Source: Streptomyces sp. NBC_01750
GTDB taxonomy: Bacteria > Actinomycetota > Actinomycetes > Streptomycetales > Streptomycetaceae
DNA length: 64,000 bases
Reading direction: 5' to 3'
Assembly: GCF_035918095.1 (NCBI RefSeq)
Contig: NZ_CP109137.1
Coordinates: 1,240,001-1,304,000, forward strand
A model generated the notes under the pieces. It saw only the letters and a program-made list of their open reading frames with translations. It had not been told where the DNA came from and searched no databases. The position numbers were made by a program, and so were the translations under genes. Of the stretch, positions 43,913 through 53,107 are shown piece after piece (position 1 is the first letter of the stretch; each line of letters begins with the position of its first letter).

Positions 43913-44044
43913 ATGTACGCGCTGATCGTTCCGGCCGCAGTCCCCTTCGTCCTGCTCGGCACTGTGATGGGCCTGTCCTGGTGGGAGGACCACCTACTGC
44001 CACCGGCCAAGGAGCCGGCGGAAGCCCCGCCGAAGCTCCGTTGA
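43913..44044 (+). CDS. Small single-span membrane protein (43 aa)
   Basis: A 43-residue product starts MYALIVPAAVPFVLLGTVMG, one membrane segment, then LSWWEDHLLPPAKEPAEAPP and a short tail. It resembles the short hydrophobic proteins of Streptomyces with a WW-E motif after the helix. No clear ribosome site, so a modest call. It begins a group of three small membrane proteins on this strand. Confidence 0.55.
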   Translation: MYALIVPAAVPFVLLGTVMGLSWWEDHLLPPAKEPAEAPPKLR

Positions 44045-44241
44045 AACCGGCGGCCCCCGACCGCGTAGCACAACTCCCCAGCACTCCCGTCCCGTTGACA
44101 GGGGTAACCGCCTGGCGTTGACTGACAACGACGGCGCAGGGCTGTAGTGCTCCGGAACCCCCGGGCAAAGCCTTCACCTTCGCTTCGCCCAGCCCCCGCG
44201 GAACGCAGGACATGCCCCTGTGACCGCGTGGAGGCGCAGCC

Positions 44242-44406
44242 ATGCTGCTCAGAACACTTCCCCTTCTGCTGATCCTGGTTCTGTTCGGCTTCGGCTTCGG
44301 CTTCCCGATGCTGATCCTGTGGTACGTCGCGGTCGTACTCCTGGCCGTCTGGATCCTCAGCTTCGCCGTCCGCGGCGGTAGCCGATCCGCCCACAGCCAT
44401 CGGTGA
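44242..44406 (+). CDS. Small hydrophobic protein (54 aa)
   Basis: The 54-residue product has two closely spaced membrane segments (LPLLLILVLFGFGFGF; LILWYVAVVLLAVWILSFAV) and a basic tail GGSRSAHSHR. This pattern fits the widespread actinobacterial 'hydrophobic protein' type. GTGGAGG lies 8 bases before the ATG. Function unknown. Confidence 0.72.
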   Translation: MLLRTLPLLLILVLFGFGFGFPMLILWYVAVVLLAVWILSFAVRGGSRSAHSHR

Positions 44407-44473
44407 AAGCCGGCGCAGGACTCTCGAAGAGGAGGACCCGGGTCGTGCGACGGCCGGCGCCAGGAGAAGTCAG

Positions 44474-44656
44474 ATGCCGGCATTCGCGGCGGCCGTGCTC
44501 ATCGTCGTCGCCTTCATCATCCACGTAACCGAGACGTCGACCGAGGCGATCTTCAGCCCGACAAGTCTGATGCTTGCCGGGCTTGCCCTCCTCGCTGTGC
44601 ACTCGGGCGGGGTGGGGTCCGGATGGTCCTCCAAGGGTCGCGGACGCCGGCGCTGA
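44474..44656 (+). CDS. Small membrane protein (60 aa)
   Basis: The 60-residue product contains two hydrophobic segments (FAAAVLIVVAFIIHV; SPTSLMLAGLALLAVHS) and a basic C-terminus KGRGRRR. CAGGAGAAG precedes the ATG. It lies 67 bases after another small hydrophobic protein, so the two may be cotranscribed. Function unknown. Confidence 0.75.
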   Translation: MPAFAAAVLIVVAFIIHVTETSTEAIFSPTSLMLAGLALLAVHSGGVGSGWSSKGRGRRR

Positions 44657-45230
44657 GCGAGGCGACGACCTGGACCTTTCGTCGGCGGCTCCGGCCAAGG
44701 GGCGCCGGGGTTTCCGACCGGGCGCGTCCCCATCGGACATGGCGCCGGTGCACCCCGGCTCGCGGTGGTCCCTTCCGCGTCGTCGTCCGGCGAATGAACG
44801 TCGTTGACGAAGATGTTGACCTCGATGACTCGAGACGCGTTGCCCATTCCACCGCTGAGCACGTTCTCGCGGACGTCTGATATGTGCACGTGTTGCCCGC
44901 TCCCGGGACAGTGTCCGATCTCTGAGAAGGAGAGCCTTCGGTCGTCCATCGGACCGGACTGAGGAGTATGCTGCTGTGCGGACGTCCCAGACCCCGGCGG
45001 CATGTTGTTGCTCAACACAGATGGCTGCGGGGAACGGGCCTTTCGTCCGGTCGCCCGGCGCATCCCCTTGGAGGGATCTGAGCGGGTCCCATGTCCTGAT
45101 GCACAGGCTGTTGGACCGTCATTCGCCCGCCTCCGCCGAAAGTATGCCCCACCGGGAGCGCGCCAAGAGGGGCCGGGAGTCCGGCACCGTCGCATCCGCT
45201 GCCCGGATGGTCTCCTGAAACCGAGGCATC
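44657..45230. other. Non-coding region before the STAS gene
   Basis: No convincing gene is seen in 574 bases. GAGAAGGAGAGCC at 44923-44935 looks like a ribosome site without a suitable start codon. The promoter of the STAS gene must lie here; GAAACCGAGGCATC precedes its ATG. Confidence 0.4.
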
Positions 45231-45668
45231 ATGCCCATTCCGCAGCTGAATGTCTACCGGCACGACAGAGGGAGCCGGGCGTTACTCACCCTGGCCGGTG
45301 AGATCGACCTGGACACGGTCCCGCTCGTGCGCGAATCGCTCGAGGAGTGCCTGCACGGCGGCATCCGCACCATCGACGTGGACCTGACCCCCGTCACCTT
45401 CTGCGACTGCAGCGGTCTCAACGCTTTCCTGCGCGCATCACAGCTGACCACCGCGGCGGGGGGGTCCCTCCGACTGCACTACCCGCCGCCGCTGACGGCT
45501 CGCCTCATCGACCTCACCGACTCCGGTTTCCTGCTCCGCGGCCTGCCGTTCGGACCCTTGGTGCCTCCTCTCCGAGGGAGCCTCGTCCCGACCGCTCCAG
45601 CCTCGCCGCATTGGCTTGCTCCAATCGCGCCTGCCCTCTCGGGCGGTGTGCGGGAGCGAACGCCCTGA
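45231..45668 (+). CDS. STAS-domain anti-sigma factor antagonist
   Basis: The 145-residue protein has a STAS fold: ALLTLAGEIDLDTVPLVRES, IDVDLTPVTFCDCSGLNAFL (with the phosphorylatable serine in DCSGLN) and the C-terminal LTARLIDLTDSGF. In the SpoIIAA/RsbV/BldG scheme the unphosphorylated form releases a sigma factor from its RsbW-like kinase. Residues after ~115 form a Pro-rich tail. GAF-ANTAR genes follow at once, and an RsbW-like ATPase is encoded far away at 10518. Confidence 0.9.
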   Translation: MPIPQLNVYRHDRGSRALLTLAGEIDLDTVPLVRESLEECLHGGIRTIDVDLTPVTFCDCSGLNAFLRASQLTTAAGGSLRLHYPPPLTARLIDLTDSGFLLRGLPFGPLVPPLRGSLVPTAPASPHWLAPIAPALSGGVRERTP

Positions 45669-45702
45669 GACTGGCCGGACTTGCTCGCCATGCCTGGACT
45701 CA

Positions 45703-46473
45703 GTGGCCCGGGTGACGCCTCAAAGCAGGTCGGCCCGGATCCGGGCGCTGGTCGCCGAGCAGGCAGCCCGACGTCATGCCCGCGTCAGCGTGGTGGATGT
45801 GTGCACCGCGGCGGTGGCCGCGCTGCCGGTCGGCGGGGCCGGGGTGTCCGCGATGTCCCGGGCCGCAGCCAGCCATCCGTTGTGCAGCACTGACGACATC
45901 AGCAGGCAACTGGAAGAGCTGCAACTCACACTGGGCGAGGGGCCCTGCGTGGATGCCTTCACGCACGGCTCGGCCGTCTTGGCGCCGGATCTGCGGACCG
46001 GTGAACTGCAGGACCGTTGGCCCGTGTTCGCCGGTGCGGCCCTGGAAGCCGGAGCACTCGCCGCCTTCGCGCTCCCCCTGCAAATGGGGGCGATCAGTCC
46101 TGGAGTTCTGGACCTGTACTCGCGCGTGCCGGTTCAGTTGGATGCGGAGGAGCTGGCCGACGCGTTGGCTTTCGCCGATATCGCGACTCTGGTCCTGCTC
46201 GATACGCAGATCGACGAGACGGGCGCGACGGCCGTCGGAATGCTGCTGGACGGGCGCTTCGAGGACCTAGGCAGCTACCGGGCCGAGATCGACCAAGCCA
46301 CCGGCATGCTCACGGTCCAACTCGGCGTCGGCATCGAAGAAGCCTTCGTCCGGCTCCGCGCCCATGCCTATGCCCAAGGGCGCCGACTGGCCGAGGTGGC
46401 CGCCGACGTGGTCGCCCGTCGGCTCAGCATTTCCCCGAACCCAGATCCAGATCCAGGCGATGACGATGCCTGA
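45703..46473 (+). CDS. GAF and ANTAR domain regulator 1
   Basis: The 256-residue protein has a GAF sensor domain (about residues 30-175; QLTLGEGPCVDAFTHGSAVL, FAGAALEAGALAAFALPLQM) and a C-terminal ANTAR RNA-binding domain (YRAEIDQATGMLTVQLGVGI, then EEAFVRLRAHAYAQGRRL). ANTAR proteins bind paired hairpins in nascent RNA to prevent termination. The GTG at 45703 is a reasonable start, although a longer N-terminus is possible. It is followed by a second GAF-ANTAR gene after 82 bases. Confidence 0.88.
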   Translation: MARVTPQSRSARIRALVAEQAARRHARVSVVDVCTAAVAALPVGGAGVSAMSRAAASHPLCSTDDISRQLEELQLTLGEGPCVDAFTHGSAVLAPDLRTGELQDRWPVFAGAALEAGALAAFALPLQMGAISPGVLDLYSRVPVQLDAEELADALAFADIATLVLLDTQIDETGATAVGMLLDGRFEDLGSYRAEIDQATGMLTVQLGVGIEEAFVRLRAHAYAQGRRLAEVAADVVARRLSISPNPDPDPGDDDA

Positions 46474-46555
46474 CACCCCGCACGGGCCAATGGATGCACT
46501 GCGATGCACTTCCCGTCCCATTCCGGCGGGACCAGTCTCAACAGAGGTGTACACG

Positions 46556-47272
46556 ATGAATGATCAGCTCCTTGCCAAGACATTCGTCGAACTGGCCGAC
46601 AACCTGGTCGCCGACTTCGACCTGATCGACTTCCTGCGCCTGCTGACCGACCGCTGCGTCGGTATGCTCGGCGCCAGCGCGGCCGGTGTGCTGCTCGCGG
46701 ACCGGGACGGCGAACTCCGCGTCATGGCCGCCTCCAGCGAACAAGTACGCCTGCTCGAGCTCTTCCAGCTCCAGAACGACGAAGGACCCTGCCTGGAGTG
46801 CTTCCGCACCGGCGCACCGGTGGCAGTCCCCGACCTGAGCAGGGAGGCAGGCCGCTGGCCGCGCTTCGTCACGGCGGCCCAGCACAGCGGGTTCGCAGCG
46901 GTCCAAGCCGTGCCGATGCGTCTGCGGGACGAAGTCGTCGGCGCCCTCAACCTCTTCCGCGCCCATCCCGGCCCCTTCGACCCGGTCGGCACACCCATCG
47001 CACAGGCCCTGGCCGACGTCGCCACCATCAGCCTCCTGCAACAGCGCTCCACCCACCGCAGCAACGTCCTCAACGAACAGCTGCAGGCCGCGCTGAACAG
47101 CCGGGTCCTGATCGAACAAGCCAAAGGCAAGCTCGCCGAACGCCAGGGCATCGACATGGAACAGGCCTTCACCGCACTGCGCGGCTACGCCCGCGCACAC
47201 AACCGCCGCCTGTCCGACCTCGCCCGCGCTTTCATCGACGGAACCGAACCCCTCACCGGCCTGAGCACCTGA
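46556..47272 (+). CDS. GAF and ANTAR domain regulator 2
   Basis: This 238-residue paralogue has a GAF domain (DFLRLLTDRCVGMLGASAAG, LQNDEGPCLECFRTGAPVAV) and an ANTAR domain (SRVLIEQAKGKLAERQGIDM, then EQAFTALRGYARAHNRRLSD). AGAGGTG lies 6 bases before the ATG. The pair with the upstream gene suggests duplication. Both GAF domains keep the EGPC motif, a possible cysteine-based redox or ligand sensor. Confidence 0.92.
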   Translation: MNDQLLAKTFVELADNLVADFDLIDFLRLLTDRCVGMLGASAAGVLLADRDGELRVMAASSEQVRLLELFQLQNDEGPCLECFRTGAPVAVPDLSREAGRWPRFVTAAQHSGFAAVQAVPMRLRDEVVGALNLFRAHPGPFDPVGTPIAQALADVATISLLQQRSTHRSNVLNEQLQAALNSRVLIEQAKGKLAERQGIDMEQAFTALRGYARAHNRRLSDLARAFIDGTEPLTGLST

Positions 47273-47849
47273 CCAAGGTCACGGAAGTTGTCGCCTACCG
47301 CGAGCGCAGGGAACCACCGCTGCTCTTGTTCTCCTTGCGCGGCCGGAACTGGGCCAACGGTTTCAACGGTCAACCTCCGGCGGCGCCGACCGAGCACGGG
47401 CCGGACGAACCGGCATAGCGGTCGTGCAATTCCTGCGGGACGAGGCCGGCCCCCGCTGCCATGGACCGTTGAGCGTTGCGCAGGTATCAAATTCGACCCG
47501 GTTTCGACCCCATCGGCCCAGCCGCTCCATAGAATGTGCCCTGACCTGCGGAAGTGCAAGGCGGCAGACGAGTCCGGGCTGTACGCCGTCTGTTTCTCTC
47601 AGCGTCGACCGCCCCAGGGTGTGCGCCGGGCCTCCTGATCCGACCGCTCTCCCATGCGGGCGTACGGGTGCACAAGGCCGCGTTCGCCGAGATGTACGTC
47701 GGCAGCTCGGCGCTGGTGGAAGGCCCTGACGTCGGGCTCGGAGCACAACTCCCCCGCACACGACCCGATGTGCGATCAAGCTCGCGCGCGTAACTGACAG
47801 CCGTACGAGCGGGCGCCCGCATCGCGAAGGAGGCGGGCACCCGCGCCGT
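47273..47849. other. Gene-poor stretch after the ANTAR genes
   Basis: Several short open frames exist, but none has recognisable homology. One plus-strand frame at 47554-47793 (LLIRPLSHAGVRVHKAAFAE) looks protein-like but has no start or family I recognise. Confidence 0.35.
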
Positions 47850-47960
47850 TCAGCCGACTGAGGTCACCGTCCCCGCCCCGACCGTCCGGCCGCCGTCGCG
47901 GATCGCGAAGCCGAGGCCGGGATCCAGCGGTACCTTGCGGCCCAGCTCCACCGCCATCGT
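47850..47960 (-). pseudogene. C-terminal fragment of elongation factor Tu
   Basis: In the minus sense this encodes [20 protein letters not shown] then [16 protein letters not shown] and a stop, which is the conserved end of EF-Tu ([15 protein letters not shown]). Upstream sequence in the same sense does not continue the protein, so only about the last 37 codons remain. Functional EF-Tu is about 395 residues. It is a relic, perhaps of a tuf3-like paralogue. Confidence 0.82.
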
Positions 47961-48498
47961 GACGCTTCACAAGCCACTGTTGCCGAGAAGAGAGCGGCGG
48001 TTCCGCTACCCCGGCCGCAAGCCTGCCGGCTCAAAGCCAGCTCCCTCCCAAGGGCAGACACATCACCCCAGGAAGCTCAACCGCACATGACGGTTGGTGT
48101 TATTCGTGTTCGTATCCGCCAAGCTCCGCTAAGACAGCCCCGACCCCACTCCCCGGCACGGGCATACCGAACAGCTGCGACCGCGGGTCCGAGAGGGAGC
48201 AAGGCACCTTGGCTCATCCGTCCGGGCAGGCCCCAGGGCAAAGTCCGTGCGACCGAAGAAAAGGGCTGCCTCAGAAGGAGCGTTGGGCATTCGCAGCGGC
48301 TGCCCGCTTGTGTGCGGGCAACCGAAGCCGTCCGCAGCGCTGCAGTGCATGCCACTCGCCCCCTGCAGAAGGCCGTGAAACGGCTGCTCTGCCAACAGGG
48401 CGTGCGGTCCTGGACGCCATCCTCCTGATTCGACGCGGACGCGCAGATCGCCCGGGCGTAGGCTTCGCTCAGCATGGACGCGACGGGGGGCGGAGCAC
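47961..48498. other. Non-coding region before the DUF4139 operon
   Basis: No supported gene. CACCCCAGGAAGCTCAACCG near 48054 resembles a stretch at 41806. The promoter of the DUF4139 pair must lie near the end. Confidence 0.35.
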
Positions 48499-50580
48499 AT
48501 GACGGCTGAGTCAACACAGGCTGAGTCAGCACAGAGGTGGGGGTCGACCCTCGATTCGGTCGTGGTGTACGCACAGGGCGCGGTCTGCCGCCGCCTGGCC
48601 CGGGGCAGCGTGTCGCCTGACGGCCGGGTGCGGGTGACCGGACTGCCCCGCTCGCTGGACCCGGGCTCGCTGCGGGCCCGTGTCCTGGGCGCCCCCGGGG
48701 TGCGCGTCACCGAGGCCCGGGTGGAAGTCGAGGCCGAGCCGCTCGGCACGGGCAGGCCCGACGAGTTGCGGCGCGAGGTCGAGCGGCTGAGCGACGAGTA
48801 CGCGGCGGCGCGGGGACGCCGGGACCGACAGCTGAGCCTGATCGAGGAGGTCAGGGCTCTCCACCCGGTCCCACCTGCCCGCCGGCGCGAAGACCCGCAC
48901 CGCCGCACCCCGGTCGACGCGTGGCTGGAGCTCGCCGACTTCGTCGACGAGCGGCTGACGGGACTGCACAACCGCCTCGTCGAGCTGGAGGAGGCCCTGC
49001 GCAACGTCGAGCACGAGCTCACCGTCGCCGCCGACAGGCTCGCCCGCGCCTCCACCGACGCGCCGTCAGCGCATGTGGAGACCATGGTCTGCGCGGTCCT
49101 GACCCTCGAAGGCACCGGTGACGCGGAGGTGGAGCTGGAGCTGGAATACGGGGTGCCGGGCGCCGTCTGGGTGCCGGCCTACCGTCTCACTCACCGTCAG
49201 GGCGACGGCAGCGGCCGTCTGGTGCTGCGCGCCTCGGTCGCCCAGCGGACCGGCGAGGACTGGACCGGCGTACGCATCGCCCTGGCCACCGCCGATCTTC
49301 GGCGCCGCACCGACCTGCCGAGGCTCCGTTCGATCCGGATCGGACGCAGTCAGCCCGCCCCCTCGCCTTCTGGCTGGCGCGAGCCCCCGGCCGGGCTCGC
49401 CGACCTGTTCTCCGGATACGACGCGGCAGGCCCCGGCCCGGCCACGACCGCCCCACCCGCGGCTGTCGGGGCCGGCTCCGCGTCCGGTCCCGTTCCTCCC
49501 CCGCCCCCGGCACCGCAGGCCTACGGCGGTCCGCCGACCGCAGTCCCGGTGCCCGGCGGCGCAGTCGGCGCTCCCCCGGAAGTCTTCGGCGGCGGGATGC
49601 CCGCCCTCGCGCAGCCGGCCGGGTCGCGACCGGGCGACAGGCCGCGTACCGGCGGCAGGTCCTTCGCGGCTGCACCCGCCGCCATGGCGCCCGCGGCTCC
49701 TGGCCGGGCTGCGCCGCCACCCCCTCCGGCACCGGTAGCCGGTCCGCCGCAGCCGAGCGGCGCCGAGCTCGACTATGCCGCCCTTGTCCTGTGCGGCCCC
49801 GACGAACAGTGCGGTCGCAGAGGCCGGCTGTTTCCCGACTCTCCCTTCGACCCGGTGGCGGCCCAGTACCGGCGCCGCGCCGAAGCGGTGGCCGCGCTGC
49901 CGTTGCCCGGACAGGCCGTGCGGCCCCGCGAGTCGGCGGGTTCCTTCGACCACCGCTTCGATGCCGCCGCCCGCGCCGACATTCCGTCGGACGGCACCTG
50001 GCACACCGTCACCGTCGGCGAGATCCCGGTCGGCCTGCGTACCGAGTACCTCTGCGTGCCGTCCGTGGAGCAGACCGTGTACGCGACGTTGGTGCTCTCC
50101 AACGCCACCGACCAGGCACTGCTGGCCGGCCCGGTGGAGGTCACCGTCGACGACGACTTCCTGCTGACCGCCGCACTGCCCACGCTCGCCCCCGGCGGTG
50201 TCCGCCGGGTGGGACTCGGGCCGGCCGAGGGCATCCGGGTCACCCGCCGTACGAACCTGCACGAGTCGACCTCGGGCCTGCGCAACAACATCACCGTGCT
50301 CGACCACCGCGTCCACGTGGAGCTGGCCAACCGGCTCGCGAGGCCCGTCACCGTGGAAGTCCGCGAGCGGGTGCCGGTCACCTCCGATCCGGACGTCCGG
50401 ATCGAGGAACGGGCCGACTGGACGGCACCCGGGGAAGACACGGGGCCCGATCGGCATCCGCCGGGCACCCGCGTCTGGCGGCTGGACCTGCCCGCAGGCG
50501 CCACTGCCGCCTTCGACGGCGGCTACGAGATCCGCATCCCGACCGGCAAGGCCCTGGTCGGCGGCAACCGCAGGAGCTGA
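48499..50580 (+). CDS. DUF4139 (MuiA-like) domain protein with proline-rich insert
   Basis: The 693-residue protein has the N-terminal DUF4140-like segment VVVYAQGAVCRRLARGSV, a coiled coil at about residues 90-195 (DELRREVERLSDEYAAARGR; RLVELEEALRNVEHELTVAA), and a DUF4139 core split in two: GVPGAVWVPAYRLTHRQGDG with RTGEDWTGVRIALATADLRR, and RTEYLCVPSVEQTVYATLVL to the end. A Pro/Gly/Ala-rich insert of about 140 residues interrupts the core. The family name comes from 'mucoidy inhibitor A', but function is unknown. It is probably cytoplasmic (no signal peptide). A second DUF4139 gene follows after 8 bases. Confidence 0.88.
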   Translation: MTAESTQAESAQRWGSTLDSVVVYAQGAVCRRLARGSVSPDGRVRVTGLPRSLDPGSLRARVLGAPGVRVTEARVEVEAEPLGTGRPDELRREVERLSDEYAAARGRRDRQLSLIEEVRALHPVPPARRREDPHRRTPVDAWLELADFVDERLTGLHNRLVELEEALRNVEHELTVAADRLARASTDAPSAHVETMVCAVLTLEGTGDAEVELELEYGVPGAVWVPAYRLTHRQGDGSGRLVLRASVAQRTGEDWTGVRIALATADLRRRTDLPRLRSIRIGRSQPAPSPSGWREPPAGLADLFSGYDAAGPGPATTAPPAAVGAGSASGPVPPPPPAPQAYGGPPTAVPVPGGAVGAPPEVFGGGMPALAQPAGSRPGDRPRTGGRSFAAAPAAMAPAAPGRAAPPPPPAPVAGPPQPSGAELDYAALVLCGPDEQCGRRGRLFPDSPFDPVAAQYRRRAEAVAALPLPGQAVRPRESAGSFDHRFDAAARADIPSDGTWHTVTVGEIPVGLRTEYLCVPSVEQTVYATLVLSNATDQALLAGPVEVTVDDDFLLTAALPTLAPGGVRRVGLGPAEGIRVTRRTNLHESTSGLRNNITVLDHRVHVELANRLARPVTVEVRERVPVTSDPDVRIEERADWTAPGEDTGPDRHPPGTRVWRLDLPAGATAAFDGGYEIRIPTGKALVGGNRRS

Positions 50581-50588
50581 CACACGCC

Positions 50589-52151
50589 ATGTCCACGGCC
50601 CCGAAGCCGATCGCCCTCCCCGTCACCGCCGTCACGTGCCTCGAGGATCGGGCCCACATCGAGCGCGCCGTCGTGCTCGACCTGGAGGCCGGGGTCCAGC
50701 GGCTGCGTCTCGGGCCGGTCAGTGCGCTGGCCGTCGACCGGACCCTCCATGCCGAGCTGACCGCCGATCACCCCGCGACCGTGCTCGACGTGCGGATCGT
50801 CCGCAGCTGGACGCCGCGCGGGCCGCTGCCGTCCACCGACGACGACTCCGCCCTGCGCCACCGCGTACACACCCTCGAAGAGGAGCGGCTGGCCCTGGGG
50901 CAGCGACGCGACCGGCTGCATGCCCGCCTCGACCTGCTCGGCCGCCTCGCCGCCGATCTGCTGCGGGAGGTCGGTGAAGGCGCCGGCTCCGGGGAGACCG
51001 AACGGCCCCGCTGGGCCCGCGAACTGGACCGGGTGGACGACGAGCGCGACGCGCACGGCGAGCAACTCCGCACCGTGGAAGCCCGGCTGGCCGCCCTCGC
51101 CGCCGAACTCGGGGAAGCCCAGCGGGCCATGCACCTCTCCGAGGAGGAACCCGCCGAGCTGGTGGGCCATATCGAGCTGACCGTGGAGGCCGCGGTCGCC
51201 GGGCCGGTCGGGCTGCGCCTGAGCCACCTCACCTCGTGTGCGCTGTGGCGGCCCGCCTACCGGGCCGTGCTCGACGGGGACTTCCTGACACTGGAGACCG
51301 ACGCGATGGTCTGGCAGCGGACCGGTGAGGACTGGTCGGACGTACGGCTGACGTTGTCGACGGCCCGCTCCGCGCTGGCCACCGATCCGCCACGGCTGGG
51401 CGAGGACCGACTGACGCTCAAGGACCGCTCCGCGGCGGAGCGCCGCACGGTCGACGTCGAACTGCGCGAGGAGGAGATCGGGGCCCTCGGCCCGGCCCCG
51501 GTGCTCGGCCTGCCGGGGGTGGACGACGGCGGCGAGGCGCGGGTGTTGAGATCCCCCGCGCCGGTCTCGGTGCCCGGTGACGGCCGCGCCCACCGAGTGC
51601 TGCTCTCCGCATTCACCACGGCCGCGCGCAGTGAGTACGCCTGCTCACCGGAGTTGTCCCCCCTGGTCACCCAGGTGGTGCGGTTCGACAACCTGTCCGG
51701 CCACGCGCTGCTCGCCGGGCCCGTGGACCTGGTCCGCGGCAGCGGATACAGCGGCCGCGGCACGCTGGACTTCACCGCCCCCGGCGCCCCCGTTGAGCTG
51801 GCCTTCGGCAGCTGCGACGACTACAGGGTGGTCCGGCAGGCCGAGGAGTCCCGCGACTCCGCCGGAATCACCCAGCGGACCGTGGTCACCCGCACGGTCC
51901 GGCTGCACCTGTCCCGGTTCTCCGCCCCAGGGGAGCACGGCGAGCGGGCGGTCGTCCTTCGGGAGCGGATCCCGGTCTCCGAGGTCTCGGCGGTGGAGAT
52001 ACGCCTGCACAAGGATTCATGCTCCCCGGCGCCCGACGTGGTCGACGCCGAGGGCATCGCCCGCTGGGACATCACCCTCGCACCCGGCAGCCGGCGCACG
52101 GTCACCCTGGTCTACGAGCTGTCGGCGAGCGCCAAAGTCACCGGGCTCTGA
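50589..52151 (+). CDS. DUF4139 domain protein, second tandem copy
   Basis: The 520-residue paralogue has the same plan without the proline-rich insert: CLEDRAHIERAVVLDLEAGV, coiled coil at about residues 95-190 (LRHRVHTLEEERLALGQRRD), SCALWRPAYRAVLDGDFL, RTGEDWSDVRLTLSTARSAL, ARSEYACSPELSPLVTQVVR and a C-terminal beta domain. It starts 8 bases after the first copy stops, so the two are one operon and probably form a heteromer. Function unknown. Confidence 0.88.
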   Translation: MSTAPKPIALPVTAVTCLEDRAHIERAVVLDLEAGVQRLRLGPVSALAVDRTLHAELTADHPATVLDVRIVRSWTPRGPLPSTDDDSALRHRVHTLEEERLALGQRRDRLHARLDLLGRLAADLLREVGEGAGSGETERPRWARELDRVDDERDAHGEQLRTVEARLAALAAELGEAQRAMHLSEEEPAELVGHIELTVEAAVAGPVGLRLSHLTSCALWRPAYRAVLDGDFLTLETDAMVWQRTGEDWSDVRLTLSTARSALATDPPRLGEDRLTLKDRSAAERRTVDVELREEEIGALGPAPVLGLPGVDDGGEARVLRSPAPVSVPGDGRAHRVLLSAFTTAARSEYACSPELSPLVTQVVRFDNLSGHALLAGPVDLVRGSGYSGRGTLDFTAPGAPVELAFGSCDDYRVVRQAEESRDSAGITQRTVVTRTVRLHLSRFSAPGEHGERAVVLRERIPVSEVSAVEIRLHKDSCSPAPDVVDAEGIARWDITLAPGSRRTVTLVYELSASAKVTGL

Positions 52152-52249
52152 GCTCGGTGGGCCGCCGCACGCCTGCCGGTACAGGCCTGATCCGGGCTCC
52201 CGCCCCCAGCCGGGGGCCGTCTCGCACACCCGAAGGACATGCGGGCCGG

Positions 52250-52660
52250 TCACCACTGGGCCCGCCGGTACGCGACCTGTCGCCCGGTCGCGAAAGGCCG
52301 CTCCAGCCCGGACTGCACGATGGGTTGGGGGTCCTGAGCGCCGGGCAGGGCCGCATCCGCGAACGGAGCGTCGTCCAGCAGACCCAGCACGGCGGTGCCG
52401 GTCTGCGGAGCTGCCCAGGGCTCGTACAGCTGGTACATCTATAGGGGCCGCTACGCGCAGGATCCCGTGCCGCACTCGGCCGGAGTCAGGACCAGACGGG
52501 CTCGGACGATCCTGGCTCCCGCGGGCACCTTGCTCAGATCGGCCTTGAGCCAGGCGGTTCTCGGCGCCGGATCCGCCGCCGAGCGTCAGGCGGGTGTCTC
52601 TGGCGGCCGGGCATCCGCCCGAGGCACAGGGCTGCCCGCCGACCGCCATGGCCATCGCGG
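52250..52660 (-). pseudogene. Broken DNRLRE-domain (wall-associated/secreted) protein fragment
   Basis: The minus strand reads ARDTRLTLGGGSGAENRLAQ, then after a frameshift RTAWLKADLSKVPAGARIVR and ARLVLTPAECGTGSCA, a stop, and finally MYQLYEPWAAPQTGTAVLGL in a later open stretch. The middle part is typical of DNRLRE domains (stalk or carbohydrate-related beta domains of secreted proteins). A frameshift and two stop codons within about 150 bases show it is inactive. The remaining flanking bases between 52152 and 52986 hold no gene that I can support. Confidence 0.6.
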
Positions 52661-53107
52661 CCCACGCCCGGGCCTTGAGGCGGTTGCGCGCCCTTGAACA
52701 TGCCGCCGAACACCGACACGCTCAAGTCGTGCGCCTCTGGAGCGCGCGATGGCGTCAAGGCACCCGTAGGCACCGGTCGGTGGGCCCGGCTTCAAAGCTT
52801 GAGCACAAATTGCACACATCCCCTCTACAGACCGGCCCCGTTGGTCTAGATTGGCCGTGCTTCAACTGCTCGGGCATGAGGCGACCAATAATGATCCATT
52901 AGTCCGGCACTACGGAAAGCCAGCAGTCGTGTCCCCGGTGCCAGACGTGGGGATGATCAATTCTTGGAGCCCGAGAGGGGCTTCGGGTGCGGGGAGCACC
53001 CGAGGTTTCGACGGGTTCCCGCGCACCTCGAGAGTCTGGCAGGACATGCGAGTCCGCTGCCGCCAGGGCGGGTTGTTCAAGTAGCGCTGAAATAGCCGGG
53101 ATGTCAT

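Noticed and set aside
44470..45195. Minus-strand protein of 241 codons
   Set aside because: Low-complexity Pro/Arg composition without motif or ribosome site; it overlaps the small membrane protein gene on the plus strand.
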